Part shown: in pieces, positions 11,145 to 22,737 of the stretch
Layout: each line of letters begins with the position of its first letter
Position numbering within the stretch: the stretch's first letter is position 1
NCBI GenBank assembly: GCA_934047225.1
Contig: OW203984.1
Span: forward strand, 10,859,201-10,923,200
Length of the DNA stretch: 64,000 nucleotides
Direction of reading: 5' to 3'
DNA from: Ypsolopha sequella
Lineage: Eukaryota > Arthropoda > Insecta > Lepidoptera > Ypsolophidae
The notes under the pieces: model-generated
The model's database searches: none
Told to the model about the DNA's origin: nothing
Seen by the model: only the letters and a program-made list of their open reading frames with translations
Translations under genes and position numbers: made by a program

Positions 11145-11566
11145 GGCGCTCTTATCCCAAAATCAGTAATTTCAAAGTCAAATATAACTTTCAAATATCG
11201 TCTAAAACTTCCAAAAAAAATACGCAATATAGTTCAAACCTTTATCTAGGTCTTCCACGCATGTGTTACACGATCAGATAAACTTTGCTCGATAGAAATA
11301 ATTCACGAACACAGCATGTAATAAGACCTTTCAAATCATGCCATTTCCATAATTCCACTCTTTTATTAACGAAACATATCTGGTAATATTGCTCTTTAAA
11401 TGTTCTAGGTTGACCACGTAAGAGGGTTTTAATAAACATATCCCTTATTTTTAAACAATTTAAAAACCGATAAAAACAACGAAAAAGTACAAAAGTGTGG
11501 TTATTTTCTTTACTCCTTACACGTAAAGAAAAAGACAGAGAGTCACTCTTTTGGGATAAGAGCGCC
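11145..11566. mobile_element. TTAA-flanked MITE with 18-bp perfect TIRs (copy 1)
   Basis: The ends GGCGCTCTTATCCCAAAA and TTTTGGGATAAGAGCGCC are perfect inverted repeats, flanked by TTAA at 11141-11144 and 11567-11570. A second copy is at 59001-59408. The 108-codon minus-strand frame inside is disrupted in the other copy by a short deletion and is not considered coding. Confidence 0.85.
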
Positions 11567-11965
11567 TTAATGTGATGCGAATCATCCATCACTGATACAT
11601 TATCATCACAGTATTCATACTGTGTTTTGTTTTATTTTTATTTAGTTTTATTTTATTTTATATATTTTATCACGATATCTACGGCTGCCATTGATTCCTA
11701 CCTCTGTGGTTGAGTAAAGAGGAGAGCTAAAAAGTATCCACTTAAATCATTTACGGTTTATCTCTGACACAAGCCACTGTTTTTTTTTCATTGTTTCGAA
11801 ATCGGTTCACTGGTTTGGGCTACAGAGCTGCGGATTAACATACAGACATACAATTAATTTATTGCAGCCTTCACTTGGCAACTCACTGGCCTGGATAAAA
11901 CATAAATTTTACATTAGCTATATGACTATGTGAACATTACTATATTGTACTAATAATATACCTAA

Positions 11966-12258
11966 ACATCTGTCCATCCATAAGCCTGGTTCGTCCACTG
12001 CTGGACATGCCTTTCCAAAATTTCATCAGTCTTGGCGGTCCTCCTGGAAGATATGCCCATACTCACACACGTTGGGCAGGCGAGAATGCGGTGTCGAAAT
12101 CCTGCTGCCCGTCGCCAATCCTTTTTATATAAGGGCCGGCAATTTGGGATGGATATATAGCAATTAATCGGTCCCAGGCATGGTGAGCCACCTGGTTGTG
12201 CCTGTTTAAAAGCCATCCTCTTACTCTCCCCCGAACGTCGAAATAACTCAAGTGTCTC
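11966..12258 (-). pseudogene. 3' fragment of an RTE-like retroelement ORF (frameshifted)
   Basis: The minus strand encodes a decayed protein tail. One frame reads ...NQVAHHAWDRLIAIYPSQIA; a second frame continues with RHRILACPTCVSM and ...DEILERHVQQWTNQAYGWTD, so at least one frameshift separates them. The same sequence is found at 25004-25375 and 55867-56226, and as a 50-bp tail at 36967-37016. All end in a short GATG-type repeat immediately after the reading frame. A short 3' UTR with simple tandem repeats is typical of RTE-clade LINEs. The class is inferred; no reverse-transcriptase motif is present in this fragment. Confidence 0.55.
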
Positions 12259-12485
12259 AACCACCCGAATTCATACTGGAAACTTGGTTAGTATTCAGGA
12301 ACAAAGTTTAATGACCATTCAGGTGATATAAAAAAAAAATTTTTGCTCTCCTCCTGCCTATACTAGGAATGAACAAGTCCAGTTCGTATAGGAATAAAAT
12401 TTTCTTTTTATAATTTCGAAAATAAGGATCATTGAACCTTGTTCCTAATCACTAACCGAGTCTCCAGTATGAATTCGGGTGGTCG
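12259..12485. mobile_element. Foldback, family C
   Basis: 'accacccgaattcatactgg' and 'aaacttggttagt' on the left mirror 'actaaccgagtctcc' and 'agtatgaattcgggtggt' on the right, with the 'ggaacaaagtttaatgacc' / 'ggatcattgaaccttgttcc' block also inverted. Other family C material is at 34621-34873, 59868-60357, and single arms near 14380 and 33240. Confidence 0.75.
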
Positions 12486-13205
12486 ATTAAATTTCACCTT
12501 ACTTTACTTTTACTTGACTATTTTATTTCACCTTACTTTACTTTAGTTTTTTTTCATTTCTACGTACTAACATCAATTTTTTTTTAATCCAAAAACCTTG
12601 AAATTTTCTAAGACTTTCTAAGAAATTTTCTAACAAAAAGACGAGACAGCGTTAAAAAAAAACTTAGCCAATTTGATCGATACGGTATGTGATGTTGTAG
12701 GTTTCATCCAGTAAAAGGGAGCCCAGTGTAGTTTAAGCCTTAATCTTAGATGACAATCTTCTTTGAGCCTTCTGAATCCATGGTCCTTTCACCCGTATCG
12801 TACAATTTATACATAGATTTTTCGCTTGGCAAAGAATGCTTTTCTATTTTCGGAAAGTATTGAGGTTCTGCCCTAAGCTGTGTCCGGCACTTTACTTTAT
12901 TGTGATAGGTTCTTTAAGAAAATAAGGTTTCAGTAAAAATGTAAACTGGTCGGTGAATCACGTAAGTGTGTCGTATCCCACGACAAAACATTTTAGCAAG
13001 TAATGTAGCGATACCGGTTTTGATAGATATCTTGTGAGATAATACTACGAGTACATAGACGGTATAACGATTATTACGCCAATCATAAAGCCTTGGATCA
13101 GTCATCTCGTTAATGAAACAGACTCAAAAAGCAATTTTTATGATAACTTATTTTTAAACACAGACAATAATTCAAGGAATCGTGGTTATAACTTAATTAT
13201 AAACA
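12486..13205. other. Non-coding, nothing recognised
   Basis: AT-rich, with 'caccttactttactttta' repeated twice near 12495-12545. No protein or repeat family is recognised beyond that. Confidence 0.4.
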
Positions 13206-13211
13206 AGGGTT

Positions 13212-13995
13212 TAGAAAAGATTTTTGTCGCCTCACTAGCTCGAAAATCGCCGCCTTTGTTGCATAAGATCAGTGAGCAAAGTCAATTTTTCTCACTCAGT
13301 GAAGAAATGTGTTTTGAATTAAGAACCTATGAATTGACATTAAATAATAATAATACATACAAAATTTTCGTCCATAACCATAGACAAGGTAAACTTCTCG
13401 TAATCCTGTGTATAGCCCTCCAGAGCGTATATGGAATCTGTACCATTGACTTTGGACTCTGTATAAACCAATGAACTTCCACCGGAAACTGATAGAGTAA
13501 AACGCTCGCGTGATAATTGTGTTGATTGATTTGCGTTTTCATTTTTTGAATTTTATCATTTTTTGATAAACTGATCGAAAACGCAAATCAATCAACACAA
13601 TATTTTTGACGGCTTTTTGGATTAAATTTACATTTTTTTCATATGCAATATTTTTACACGGTGTGTTATTTAAAGAAAAAAAAAACCATTGAATTCTTAT
13701 AAGTTCGTCTGAAAATATAGTTTCTTTACATTTTGTGTATTCTCGCTAGTGAGGGGAAAAATTGTATGTGTCACACGAGAGCAAATTTATTTTGTTTCTT
13801 GTGCCTTTGAATCCCTCACCACGCTCAGGATTCCAACATCACGAGCGTAGCGAGTAATCATAGTATCATATAACATAGTATCACTCGCTACGCTCGTGAT
13901 TTAATTATATAATCTTTCGCTTGCTCGGGATTCATACTCGGCACTCACAATAAAAAAAACTTTGCTGTCTTGTTGCATAAATAACTATTTTCTCG
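13212..13995 (-). mobile_element. Large lepidopteran repeat, family D, copy 2
   Basis: This is the reverse orientation of copies 1 and 3. It begins 'cgcctcactagctcgaaaa' and ends 'cttgttgcataaataacta'. It includes 'gtcacacgagagcaaattta', which is the uninterrupted form of the site hit by the 389-bp array in copy 1. A 'atcactcgctacgctcgtga' block is present. Confidence 0.7.
13516..13601. repeat. Perfect 25-bp inverted repeat (snap-back) inside family D copy 2
   Basis: The left arm at 13516-13540 (ATTGTGTTGATTGATTTG...) and the right arm at 13577-13601 are perfect reverse complements, with a 36-nt loop. Copy 1 has only one version of this segment (near 4516-4545), so the second arm is an added inverted duplication. 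Confidence 0.85.
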
Positions 13996-14029
13996 ATGTA
14001 TTAGATCCAGAAGAAAAAAGTAAATTGGG

Positions 14030-15205
14030 AATAGTTATTTGTGCAACAAGGGAACAAACTTCGTTTTTGTTTTGAGTACTGTGTTTGAATCCCGAGCAAG
14101 TGCATTCTACAGATCAGGAGTAGCCAACTTGATTAGACCCAAGATTCAAATTCAAATTCAAATAGTTTATTTTGCAAAGCAGGTATAGATATATCCACTT
14201 TTTACACGTCAAATTTAATCTAATAAAGAAAATATATGTAATAAAATAATAAATGTACATGAACTAAATTAAAGGTTTATTTAATTTATGTAGCAATATA
14301 TTTACGATCATAATGATAGGTAAAATATATATTATACAAGGTAAAATCCAATCAGCCGCCCGAACCCACACCGGAGACCCGGCCAGGGACCAGGAACAAG
14401 GTTCAATGATCACCAACCGAGCCCCCAGCACGAATCCAGGCGGCCGACCAAATCCCATCCTATATACTACATACTAATAGGTTACATATATAAATACATG
14501 CCTACCTCCGCCCATTCGATTAGTCTTGCTAAGAAGAAGGGCAAGAAACTTAGCAAGATCATGTCTTTTTTTTTCAACTTTTTTTTTCCAAGATCTACTG
14601 TTTACAAACAAAACCCTGTGCGATCTACCAATTACATACTTTTTGAAATTTTAAATGAAACGGTGGACAATTACTCGTATGTAGTATTTTTCATTTTAAT
14701 GAGGGAAAACATTTTATTTGCCTTGCCACGATCGACTGGACTAATAGCCGTGATCAACAGGTAGATCGCGATTGACCGGTTGGCCACCCCTGCTATAAAT
14801 GAATGACGAGCGTATTGAGGATTGCATTAGAATCCCGAGCGCTGGTGAGAGATTCATGGGCAAAAGAAACAAATCACCTTGTTTGCTCTAGTGTGATATT
14901 TACTACTTTACGCCTCATTAGCGATAAAATAAAATGTGTAAGAAACTATGTTTTCCAACGAATAAAATTTTAAAAACACAAATTTAATTTTTATTTTTTA
15001 ATAATACAGCAAATATAAATTTCTTATGAAATACAATGTTAGAGTAAACGAAGTTTCTGAAAGTTTCTTGAGCCAATGAAATTAGAAATTCCAATTCATG
15101 TTCATGTGAAATGTTCAAAATTCAAAAAAAATATTTTCACTCAGTGAGCAAAATTAACTTTTGCGCAGCAAAGACGCGCTTTTTGAGTTAGTGAGGTGAA
15201 AAGAA
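14030..15205 (+). mobile_element. Large lepidopteran repeat, family D, copy 3 (interrupted)
   Basis: Starts 'agttatttgtgcaacaagg', resumes after an insertion with 'gaatgacgagcgta' and ends 'gagttagtgaggtgaaaag'. It lies head-to-head with copy 2, about 35 bp away. The insertion is the hAT-type element at 14115-14792. Confidence 0.65.
14115..14792. mobile_element. hAT-type non-autonomous element
   Basis: The ends are CAGGAGTAGCCAAC and GTTGGCCACCCCTG, a typical hAT pair. They are flanked by 8-bp duplications CTACAGAT (14107-14114) and CTATAAAT (14793-14800), six of eight identical. Both junctions interrupt the family D sequence. Inside are a 'ttcaaattcaaattcaaa' start of another retro-tail (14148), a family C arm near 14380-14460, and 'gggcaagaaacttagcaag'. 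Confidence 0.75.
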
Positions 15206-16660
15206 TATTATATATAACTCAAAAATATTGCAATCCCACGCTACCCGACTGCTTAGCACGGAAGCCGTTTCCTGATAAAAACGGTCGCGTCGACGATGCT
15301 TATACTCTCATAAACGAGGATTGCTTTCTGCCAGAATCTATGAAATTTCATGGATTTTCTTGAACGGTTAAGGTTCCTTGTAAAATAAACAACACACAAT
15401 ATTTTCCCCGTTTTACGAAAAGTAAATATAGATCGAGTTGATACCTGTATTTTATAAGACGACTTGATCGTATAATTTTACTGAAAATTTACGATGAGCA
15501 AAGAAAACATTAGAGCTTTAATGCATCAGAACTAATATTTCTCAAGATCCAAACTTGCCGACTAGACAAGTTCAGAAGCAGTTGAAAAGACGTCTATAAC
15601 TCTTCCAAAAGCAAGCAATTTATAACAACGTCTAGGGTTATACGCCATATAAATACCCGTTCCGACGAACGAAGGAGCGATTCCGTAGATTTCCCCCGCG
15701 AACCTTGTTTTATGATCTGATTTAGCGTAACTCGAACGATTGGCACGTGCCAGTTAATAGCCCAATCCGATATCGAGCTGATTTCTTGTTACAATTCCAT
15801 TTCCTTTCTTCATCTTCGTTTTTTTCGGCGTGATTTCGATATTTTTTGTGCTGAATGTGAAGATATTGGAAATATTCTTCAAACATCGTTTGTTATTAGC
15901 GTAAGAATTAATTATCTTATTACTAGTCAAATATGTCTCTTCTACTTCCTACTCCTTTAATTTATATGTATCTTTAATTTTAAGATCAGTTTTTCTCTAT
16001 TTAACTAAAATAAAATCGAAACAGCGAAAACTCTAAAAGGCTTGTAAGCAGTAAGCTACGGTGGGTTTTCCGACACTCTTAGACAAAGCTGTCTTTGAGA
16101 CGTCTGATATTGATAAAAGCCTTTTTCTTGGGATAAGGTCTAAGTAGGTCTCTAAACCAATTACTCGATTGTTTAACTTACTCGTATATGATATACAAAG
16201 TGTATATTAATATCATATTTATATTAAAATATTATACGCATCTAAATATAGATGCCCAATAGTACAGGTTGTTTCCTTTTTGCACTAATAGAAAAATAGG
16301 CAACGAACGTGAACAAAATTGCAAAAGGTAAAGCTGCAGAACTAACTAAACATGTACTTTCTGTTATTAGATGGCACCCAACGTGGGGCATTTTCATTAG
16401 AAAAAAGAACACTCGCCATAACTAATTAATATTCTTGAGACGTAAATTCCCAAGAACTTCGCAAAACAATCAACAAATGTATTATTTATGAAAACATTTT
16501 TTAATACAATATTTGTTCGCTCCGTGGTGGCTGAGATATTCGGAGAACCCAGTGATTTTTTACGAGCCCTTTCTACAGGTGAGCCCGTTTTGCCCTCATG
16601 AGTTATGTATGACGTTCATTTACATAAATATGTAATATCTACGTGGTATAAATAGCAGCT
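15206..16660. other. Apparently unique non-coding stretch
   Basis: No repeat copies are recognised. A 'ccatataaatacccg' TATA-like string is at about 15646-15660. No convincing reading frame follows it, so no promoter is called. Confidence 0.35.
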
Positions 16661-16667
16661 TTTATTT

Positions 16668-16840
16668 AAGAGGGTATATCGTCAAAATTTACAATTTTTA
16701 AAGTGATTTATCTGCTGTTCAAAAGAAGTCGCAAGTTAAATAAATTAGTATAACAATTTTGGGACCTTTTTCTAGATTTTGGACTATCAGAAACGCAATT
16801 GGAGGAATTTCACTCGGTAGAAATAATTATTGAAATGAGG
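16668..16840 (+). repeat. Dispersed repeat, family M, copy 1
   Basis: 'gggtatatcgtcaaaat', 'ttttctagattttggacta' and 'agtcgcaagttaaa' are shared, inverted, with 49610-49765. Its right part ('gtagaaataattattgaaat') is also echoed near 45700, suggesting a mosaic repeat. Confidence 0.6.
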
Positions 16841-16929
16841 TCTAAATTTATATATTTTTTGATATTCTGACAAATTGGGATAGCTTACAGACTTTAAAAA
16901 TATTTATTTAGATAGGTTTTAGCAATACC

Positions 16930-17096
16930 TAAATTACTGGTTATGTAAATTTTCAAAGCCTATTAAGTTGATTTTGTATTAATTTAAAACTGACTTTTTG
17001 TATTTTTCCCCGATTCCGTCCCTCTCGCACTGTGGGTTTTCCGCCTGGAGTAACGGGGACCTTTGCACGGAAGATATATCACCTTAAGCACTTATC
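16930..17096 (+). repeat. Dispersed repeat, family F, copy 1
   Basis: Runs from 'taaattactggttatg' to 'atatatcacctta', with 'gcctggagtaacggggacct' inside. It has the same end points as the 155-bp insert at 43824-43978, which defines the unit. A diverged relative is at 45780-45960. Confidence 0.65.
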
Positions 17097-17164
17097 TTTA
17101 TTAGGGTAAAGGTGTTATTTCTCACGTTTGTGATAACTGATAAGTGCCTGTACACCGTGTTTAA

Positions 17165-17592
17165 GAGCCGTTTAGCAGCAGAATTGTGAAAAACCCGCCT
17201 TTTTTAAGTTAATCGAAACAGAACACTTAAATTTCAATATGCACTCAATAGTTATTCAACAAAACCTTATTACCTATGTAATGTGAAAATTGTCACCGCA
17301 AAATTTTCACTGGTTTCTGTAAATTAGAATTTGACAATTTAAAACTTTAAATTTATATTGTGTGCAATATCATCGCAAAATTTCCATTGCTTTCTGTAAA
17401 TTAAAATTTTAAAATTTAAAACTTTGAAATTCTAATTTAGAGAAACCAATGGAAGCTTTGCGATGGCAGCATACACAATACATGGGTAATAAATTTTGTT
17501 GAATGACAATTGAGTGAATTTCGAATTCAAGTGTTCTGTTTCGATTAATCAGAAAAAGGCCGGTTTCTCACAATCCGGCTCCTAAACGGCTC
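17165..17592. mobile_element. TTAA-flanked foldback MITE (family E, copy 2)
   Basis: Ends GAGCCGTTTAG and CTAAACGGCTC are flanked by TTAA (17161-17164 and 17593-17596). The arms mirror each other through 'aagtgttctgtttcgatta' and the 'aaacc' / 'ggttt' cores. It is longer than copy 1 because of an extra interior repeat. Confidence 0.8.
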
Positions 17593-17599
17593 TTAAGTG

Positions 17600-18575
17600 G
17601 TTAGGGTGCCGTAATCTGGAAATACTGAGTTTATATTGAACTCGTTTTGTACTAAAGTAAAAGACTATGATGGTGTGTGAAAAACTCATATCCAAACTGA
17701 TGATTACATAAATTCACTGCGGCAAAAACAATAAAAAAATTATCACTCGATATATTTCGGCCCTCGCTATGGGGCCGTCATCATTCGACGTCTATTCGAC
17801 CAAAATATATTTAAATATATTATTAGTTGGAATGTATAAAAGTATGAAATAAAAATATTGAAGTGTATAAAATATTACATCGTTTCTTCCATAAAACATT
17901 TTTTCTGAGAATATATTTTTTCTGATTTCTGATAAATGGTTTATAACCCATAAAAAAATTGTCATTTAATATTAACTTAGCTGTAAGGTTTCCGAACAAA
18001 ATAAAATAAAAATAAAATAAAATAATTTATTTTATATTAAGGAATTTTGTATTTATACTAAGGAAGTAAATAAATTAAAAGTAAAAAATAAATAAAAATA
18101 TGGATGTACGCTTATTTTCACAAGTTTCGTTGAATAACTATAATATTTTTTTCTTAGATGTAACCTTAATTGTTCAGGGGGAGGGGCTTCGATACAAAAT
18201 TTAATTTTGTATTTTGAATTTAATACAAAATGAAATTGACAGCCTGATATTTCTGGCGGCCATTTTGAATCCAGCTTCTTGATGTAAACTGAATTAAGTG
18301 CTTTATTTTTTCTTAGGGCTTTGCCATCATTTACGTAATCCTGAAATTTACTCACCTTCATTCATATTCAGAACCGGTGCCGACAGAAACTTTTATGTTC
18401 AAGTTATTTGCTTAAAACAAACTTTGTAATTACGAAATTCCAAGGAAAATCAGAGCAGAATAATATTTACTGATGGAAGTATTACTTACCCGCACGTTCA
18501 AAACCTGTTATTTAAAGAAAATTTGGTTGATTTCGCGAACACAAATTTGTTTTTAGGATTTCGTCGAAATAATCT
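17600..18575. other. Non-coding, AT-rich
   Basis: No gene. 'tcactcgatatatttcggcc' near 17745 resembles a common moth MITE end. A (TAAAA)n-like tract is at 18000-18030. A 102-codon minus-strand frame (18053-18361) has no recognisable features. Confidence 0.35.
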
Positions 18576-18579
18576 TTTT

Positions 18580-19155
18580 AGGGTTCCGTACCCAAAGTAC
18601 AAATCGGAGCTCTATTAATGTCACTCCGCTGTCCGTATGTCACCGCGGTCTCTAGCACTTAGACGGAATGAGATAGAAACCGGGAATTTTTATATGTTAT
18701 GTAAAATGTTAACCCAAAACCGAATTTTGAATTTAAAATGAAATGAAATTATTTTTCAGGGGAGACCTCATACATGAAAATGAAGCTAAAAAAAAATTTT
18801 TTTTCTTACTCATTAAGTAGAAAATAAATATTTTTTTTTTATCTTAAAATAATTATACATAAATGAGCGGCTATCAAAGTTGCCATTTTTAGACCATTTT
18901 TGTTACGGGGTCTATCTCAAAGGTCAAAGCAGTTAGGAATTTGAAATTTCTGTATATTATGTACCATATGGTGTATTTAAACAACAAATACTAAAAACGC
19001 CGATTTATATAACGAATACTCAACCAACTTAATTTTGCAGTTTTTATGTCTGACAGAATTAGAGCATTACCTAAAACTAAATAAATATCTAGTTTGAAAT
19101 ATTTGATCATATGTACGGAACCCTAAAAGAGCAACTCGCACTTAGCCGGTTTATT
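18580..19155 (+). repeat. REP-type repeat, diverged copy
   Basis: Starts 'tagggttccgtacccaaag' with 'cactccgctgtccgtatgtc', and ends 'cggaaccctaaaagagcaac' plus 'cgcacttagccggttt'. No coding capacity. Confidence 0.7.
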
Positions 19156-19821
19156 TGTTATTCCGTTTATTTAGGTAAATCACGATTTTTTGGATAATGA
19201 GCAAGCTATTGACAGAATTTGTACACTGTAAATAAGGAATATTGTAACTTTTAACGTTCCGCCCGCTTAAAACTGTGACAAAGTGTGAAGTCCTATCTTT
19301 ACAGACAGTAAATTCTTTAAATAAAGTTCTGTTATTTAGCGAGTAAAGTGATATTTTTAATTAAAGTGGCAAGCGGCGGCGCGGCGTCGCGCGTCGTCGC
19401 TACGGACGACAGAAGACGCCAGGACAGTGCCTGCCAAACACTTTTCTGTTAAAGAGAAATACTGAAAGTATAGTAGTTGGAATTCAACTCTTTGCTTGCT
19501 TTTCATAGTATAAAGGCTAGGAACGGTGCGTCAACGGTATAGTAATATTTGTATATGTCGTGGGCAGATCGTGGAATTGGGCAAACTGTAAAGTATGAAA
19601 TTGAAAATCTTTCACCAAAGGCCAGTAATAGGTGCGACCGCGAGCAGAGTCGAGGGAAGCAGAGCGGAGCGGAGTTCAAATTCAAATTCAAAATTATTTG
19701 TTTGTGAGTCACAGGTTACATTAGTTACATTAGTTTCGTCTCTCCATGCTCTGCCACATGGCGTACAAATATTCACAGAAAAAATTAAATATACACAAAA
19801 CGTTCACATTTTAAATTCAAT
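19156..19821. other. Non-coding with a short GC-rich island
   Basis: A GC-rich patch at about 19368-19435 (CGGCGGCGCGGCGTCGCG) stands out from the AT-rich surroundings, but no open frame or exon is recognised. A 'ttcaaattcaaattcaaa' retro-tail start is at about 19676-19693. Confidence 0.4.
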
Positions 19822-19975
19822 TGTAATTAACACCTTTGGGCTCATTGTGTATCGGATAAATATTCATTTACATCATAATAAGTTTTGTCGAATAAGAAGT
19901 TTTTTAGATAATTTTTAAACATTTGAATGTTTGACGCAGAAACTGTCCAGGCAGATCATGATATATCTAATTCTA
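19822..19975 (+). repeat. Dispersed repeat, family J, copy 1
   Basis: 'cctttgggctcattgtgtat', 'cggataaatattcattta' and 'gtttgacgcagaaa' recur in the same order and orientation at 21205-21350, about 1.4 kb away. Probably a retroelement 3' region. Confidence 0.65.
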
Positions 19976-21204
19976 CGATGTGCTGACGTCATATACATAC
20001 CTATAGGATGGCGCGTTTATATGAATTTAGGTAGTATGAGAAATATCTAAACTATTTATTCAGGAATAAGTTTCAAACCAAATGTTCTTTGTGCAAACTT
20101 TGAGTGATTTATGATTTTTTTTTCTTCGCGGAATATAATTTTTAAATCTTACTTGTTTTTACCATTTTTTTTTTAATTATGCGTTCCTGATATTTCGGCT
20201 ACAATGCAGTCGCCATGGATATGTCGTCGGGGCACTCATTATTAAATTTAATATCGAAATAAATATTTATATTTTTATAAATAAATATATGAAAATAAGT
20301 TTTCATTTAGTTCAATAATTATTAACACAACAACAATAACAATTTAAATGTTTTCGAGATATATTTTGTTATTTTTGTTGTGTTAATAATTATTAAACTA
20401 AATTAAATATCGTATTATAAAACCGTTATTCCGGGCTTTTATAAGTACCTACGTTGTTTGTCAGTATCGCAATAACTGATATATTATAATAACACACTTC
20501 TGCGTTGTGATTGGCCCAATTTATTATAACAACGCTTAGATAACCATTAAGCGACCAATATTTCTTCTTTTGCTTCGGGCTAAGCAAAGAGTACCTCTGC
20601 CATGCAGCCTCAAATGCTACCACAGACAGAACACCTTCAATAAGGGTTGTAAACAGCTAAGAATTAAAAGCACTAAATAAAAACTAAATAAAAACCTGCA
20701 CTTTCTTTTTCAAATTTTTCACGAAATGGTTAATTGAAAAAATGTTTGTAGATAAAGTATTGTGTCCAACTGTGACATAATAAGCCATTAAGCCACACAT
20801 GGAGCCTATTACAAAACTAAGCTTCGCTTAATTTCATAAACCAGCACTCGTGTCCCAAAGGTCCTCAGTAGGTCAGTGTTGCACAAACTATTTGTTGATT
20901 AAAATAACTGTACTCTCTAAATGCAGCTTTCAGATTCCGCCATAGTTTACGTCGTGACAAACGAACTTAACAAGTGTAACAATTCGCCCACTTTCTTACT
21001 CGTTAATTAACCCGTAAATTTAATAGCATTTTTTGCAATTAAAATTAAAGCAATTACTTTGTTGAAAATGTATAAAGTTTATTGTGCTATTTATTTTTAA
21101 CAAGCATTTTATATTAGTTTTATACCTATCCTAAACTTGTTGAGAACAACCACATGGTCCATATCTTCTTAGTCAATTGTAATTACTCGTAACATGAATA
21201 TACC
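19976..21204. other. Non-coding with one inverted repeat
   Basis: No gene recognised. It includes an AT-rich hairpin at 20306-20402 (listed separately) and 'caatgcagtcgccatgg' near 20200, which looks like part of a MITE. Confidence 0.35.
20306..20402. repeat. AT-rich inverted repeat (about 36-bp arms)
   Basis: 'caataattattaacacaac' is mirrored by 'gttgtgttaataattatt', extending outward through 'ttagtt' / 'aactaa'. The loop contains 'aaatgttttcgagatata'. Confidence 0.7.
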
Positions 21205-21350
21205 TTTGGGCTCATTGTGTATCGGATAAATATTCATTTACACCATAATAAGTTTTGTCGAGTAAGAAGTTTTTAGATAATTTTTAAACATTTGGATGTT
21301 TGACGCAGAAATACGATCAGTCCAGGCAGATCATGATAAATCTAATTACA
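21205..21350 (+). repeat. Dispersed repeat, family J, copy 2
   Basis: Second copy of the sequence at 19822-19975. Differences include 'caccataataag' for 'catcataataag' and a small insertion after 'gacgcagaaa'. Confidence 0.65.
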
Positions 21351-21354
21351 GGAT

Positions 21355-21990
21355 GGCGTTCATACATTTATTTTTTATTTTTCAAGGATTTCTCGAAACA
21401 GATGCAATTAATTATAGCCAAACTATATATTTATAATCAGCTTTTTAATACTTACAATTTGATACCCATATTGTATTTTTATAAAATATTTTTTATATCT
21501 CTCATTGGGCTCAACTTTTTTTAAATTGCTATAGTTTTCCTGTAATTGGCCAGTTATGATTGATAATCGTAATTTTTTTCATATTTTTCGGTCTACCAGT
21601 TTCGGAGATAAGTGGGGGGACAAACATATTTTGTGGCTTTTTAAAGATTTTTCGAAACCAGTGCCAGTAAATATAGTATAAATATATACCTTTACAATCA
21701 GCTTTTTAATATGTACAACTTGATATCCATATTGTATTTTTAGCATAATATTTTTTTATTTTTCTCACTTTTGTAGAAATTGTTCAAAATATTTAATATT
21801 TTGAACAATTTCTAATTTTTCATAATTTTTTTCATCGTGATGTGTGGGCAAATTAATGCTATATTTGTGCCAAATTTCATATCTTAAACGGTGCTAAAGT
21901 TATAAGGCTGTGAAATACGGACGGACGGACAACGGAGTCTCGCCTTAAAGGTTCCTCTTGTACCTTTTACGAACTACGGAACCCTAAAAA
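21355..21990 (+). repeat. Long REP-related repeat, truncated copy
   Basis: Shares 'atagccaaactatat', 'ttttcctgtaattggcca' and 'tttttcggtctaccagttt' with 9261-10468 and 31560-32412. It ends 'ctacggaaccctaaaa'. Confidence 0.65.
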
Positions 21991-22272
21991 CACACACGTC
22001 CAAACAAACGGTTTTTGAATACTTTTGGGTGTATGGATCCATTGTGATCCCCTGAGACACCCTTCACAATAAATTTTAATCAGATTAACTGCTTTGCTGT
22101 GCCAGAAGTGTTTTGAATGCTTCTTTGTTGGATCAAGATACGTACCTGCTTAGATAGGATCTACAGCACAAAGGGGGGAAGAAGGGGCTACGTAAATGGA
22201 AGTTTTTGTCTTTTAGGCAGATGGACTTATTTTAGTTATTTAAACTGTTCGGATGTCTGATTATTATGTACA

Positions 22273-22737
22273 TCCCACTTCCCACTAATATTATAAATGC
22301 GAAAGTTTGGATGGATGTTTGTTGCTCCTTCACGCCGTAACTACTGAACCGATTGGGCTGAAACTTTGCACAAATGTAGTTCGAGACCTGGAATAGGACA
22401 TAGGTTACTTTTTGTCCCAAAAATCTGTTTCCATGGGATGGCAATGGCCAATGGGGTGTCAAGTTCCTATAGAAAAGTGATGTAATGTTACTCCTTCACG
22501 CCGCCGTACCTACTAAACCGATTTGGCTGAAACTTTGGAAAGTACTTTTTAGTAGTTTCCATGAGAAATAGTGTCGTTGAGAGACGCGGCTCGGCCTTCA
22601 GTCTTGTAAAACATACTGTACTAGGGGATTAAATAAGTTATCGAAGACCGCCAAAGACACATTCAATATTTACAGATTCAATTTGAATATACTACAAAAA
22701 CTTAATCAACGCGGGCGAAGTCGCGGGCAAAAGCTAG
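22273..22737 (+). mobile_element. Non-autonomous Helitron, complete
   Basis: Starts TCCCACTTCCC after an A, and ends GCGGGCAAAAGCTAG before a T: the 5'-TC / CTAG-3' ends and A/T insertion site of a Helitron. The interior has 'ctaatattataaatgcgaaa' and a duplicated 'accgattgggctgaaact' block. No reading frame is expected. Confidence 0.85.

Noticed and set aside
11266..11592. 108-codon frame in the 11-kb MITE
   Set aside because: The second MITE copy at 59 kb has a deletion that breaks it; MITEs do not code.
15640..15700. TATA-like string as a promoter
   Set aside because: No reading frame or exon follows; TATAAA-like strings are frequent in such AT-rich DNA.
19376..19435. GC-rich patch as a CpG-island promoter
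   Set aside because: It is too short, insect promoters are not marked this way, and no coding sequence follows.
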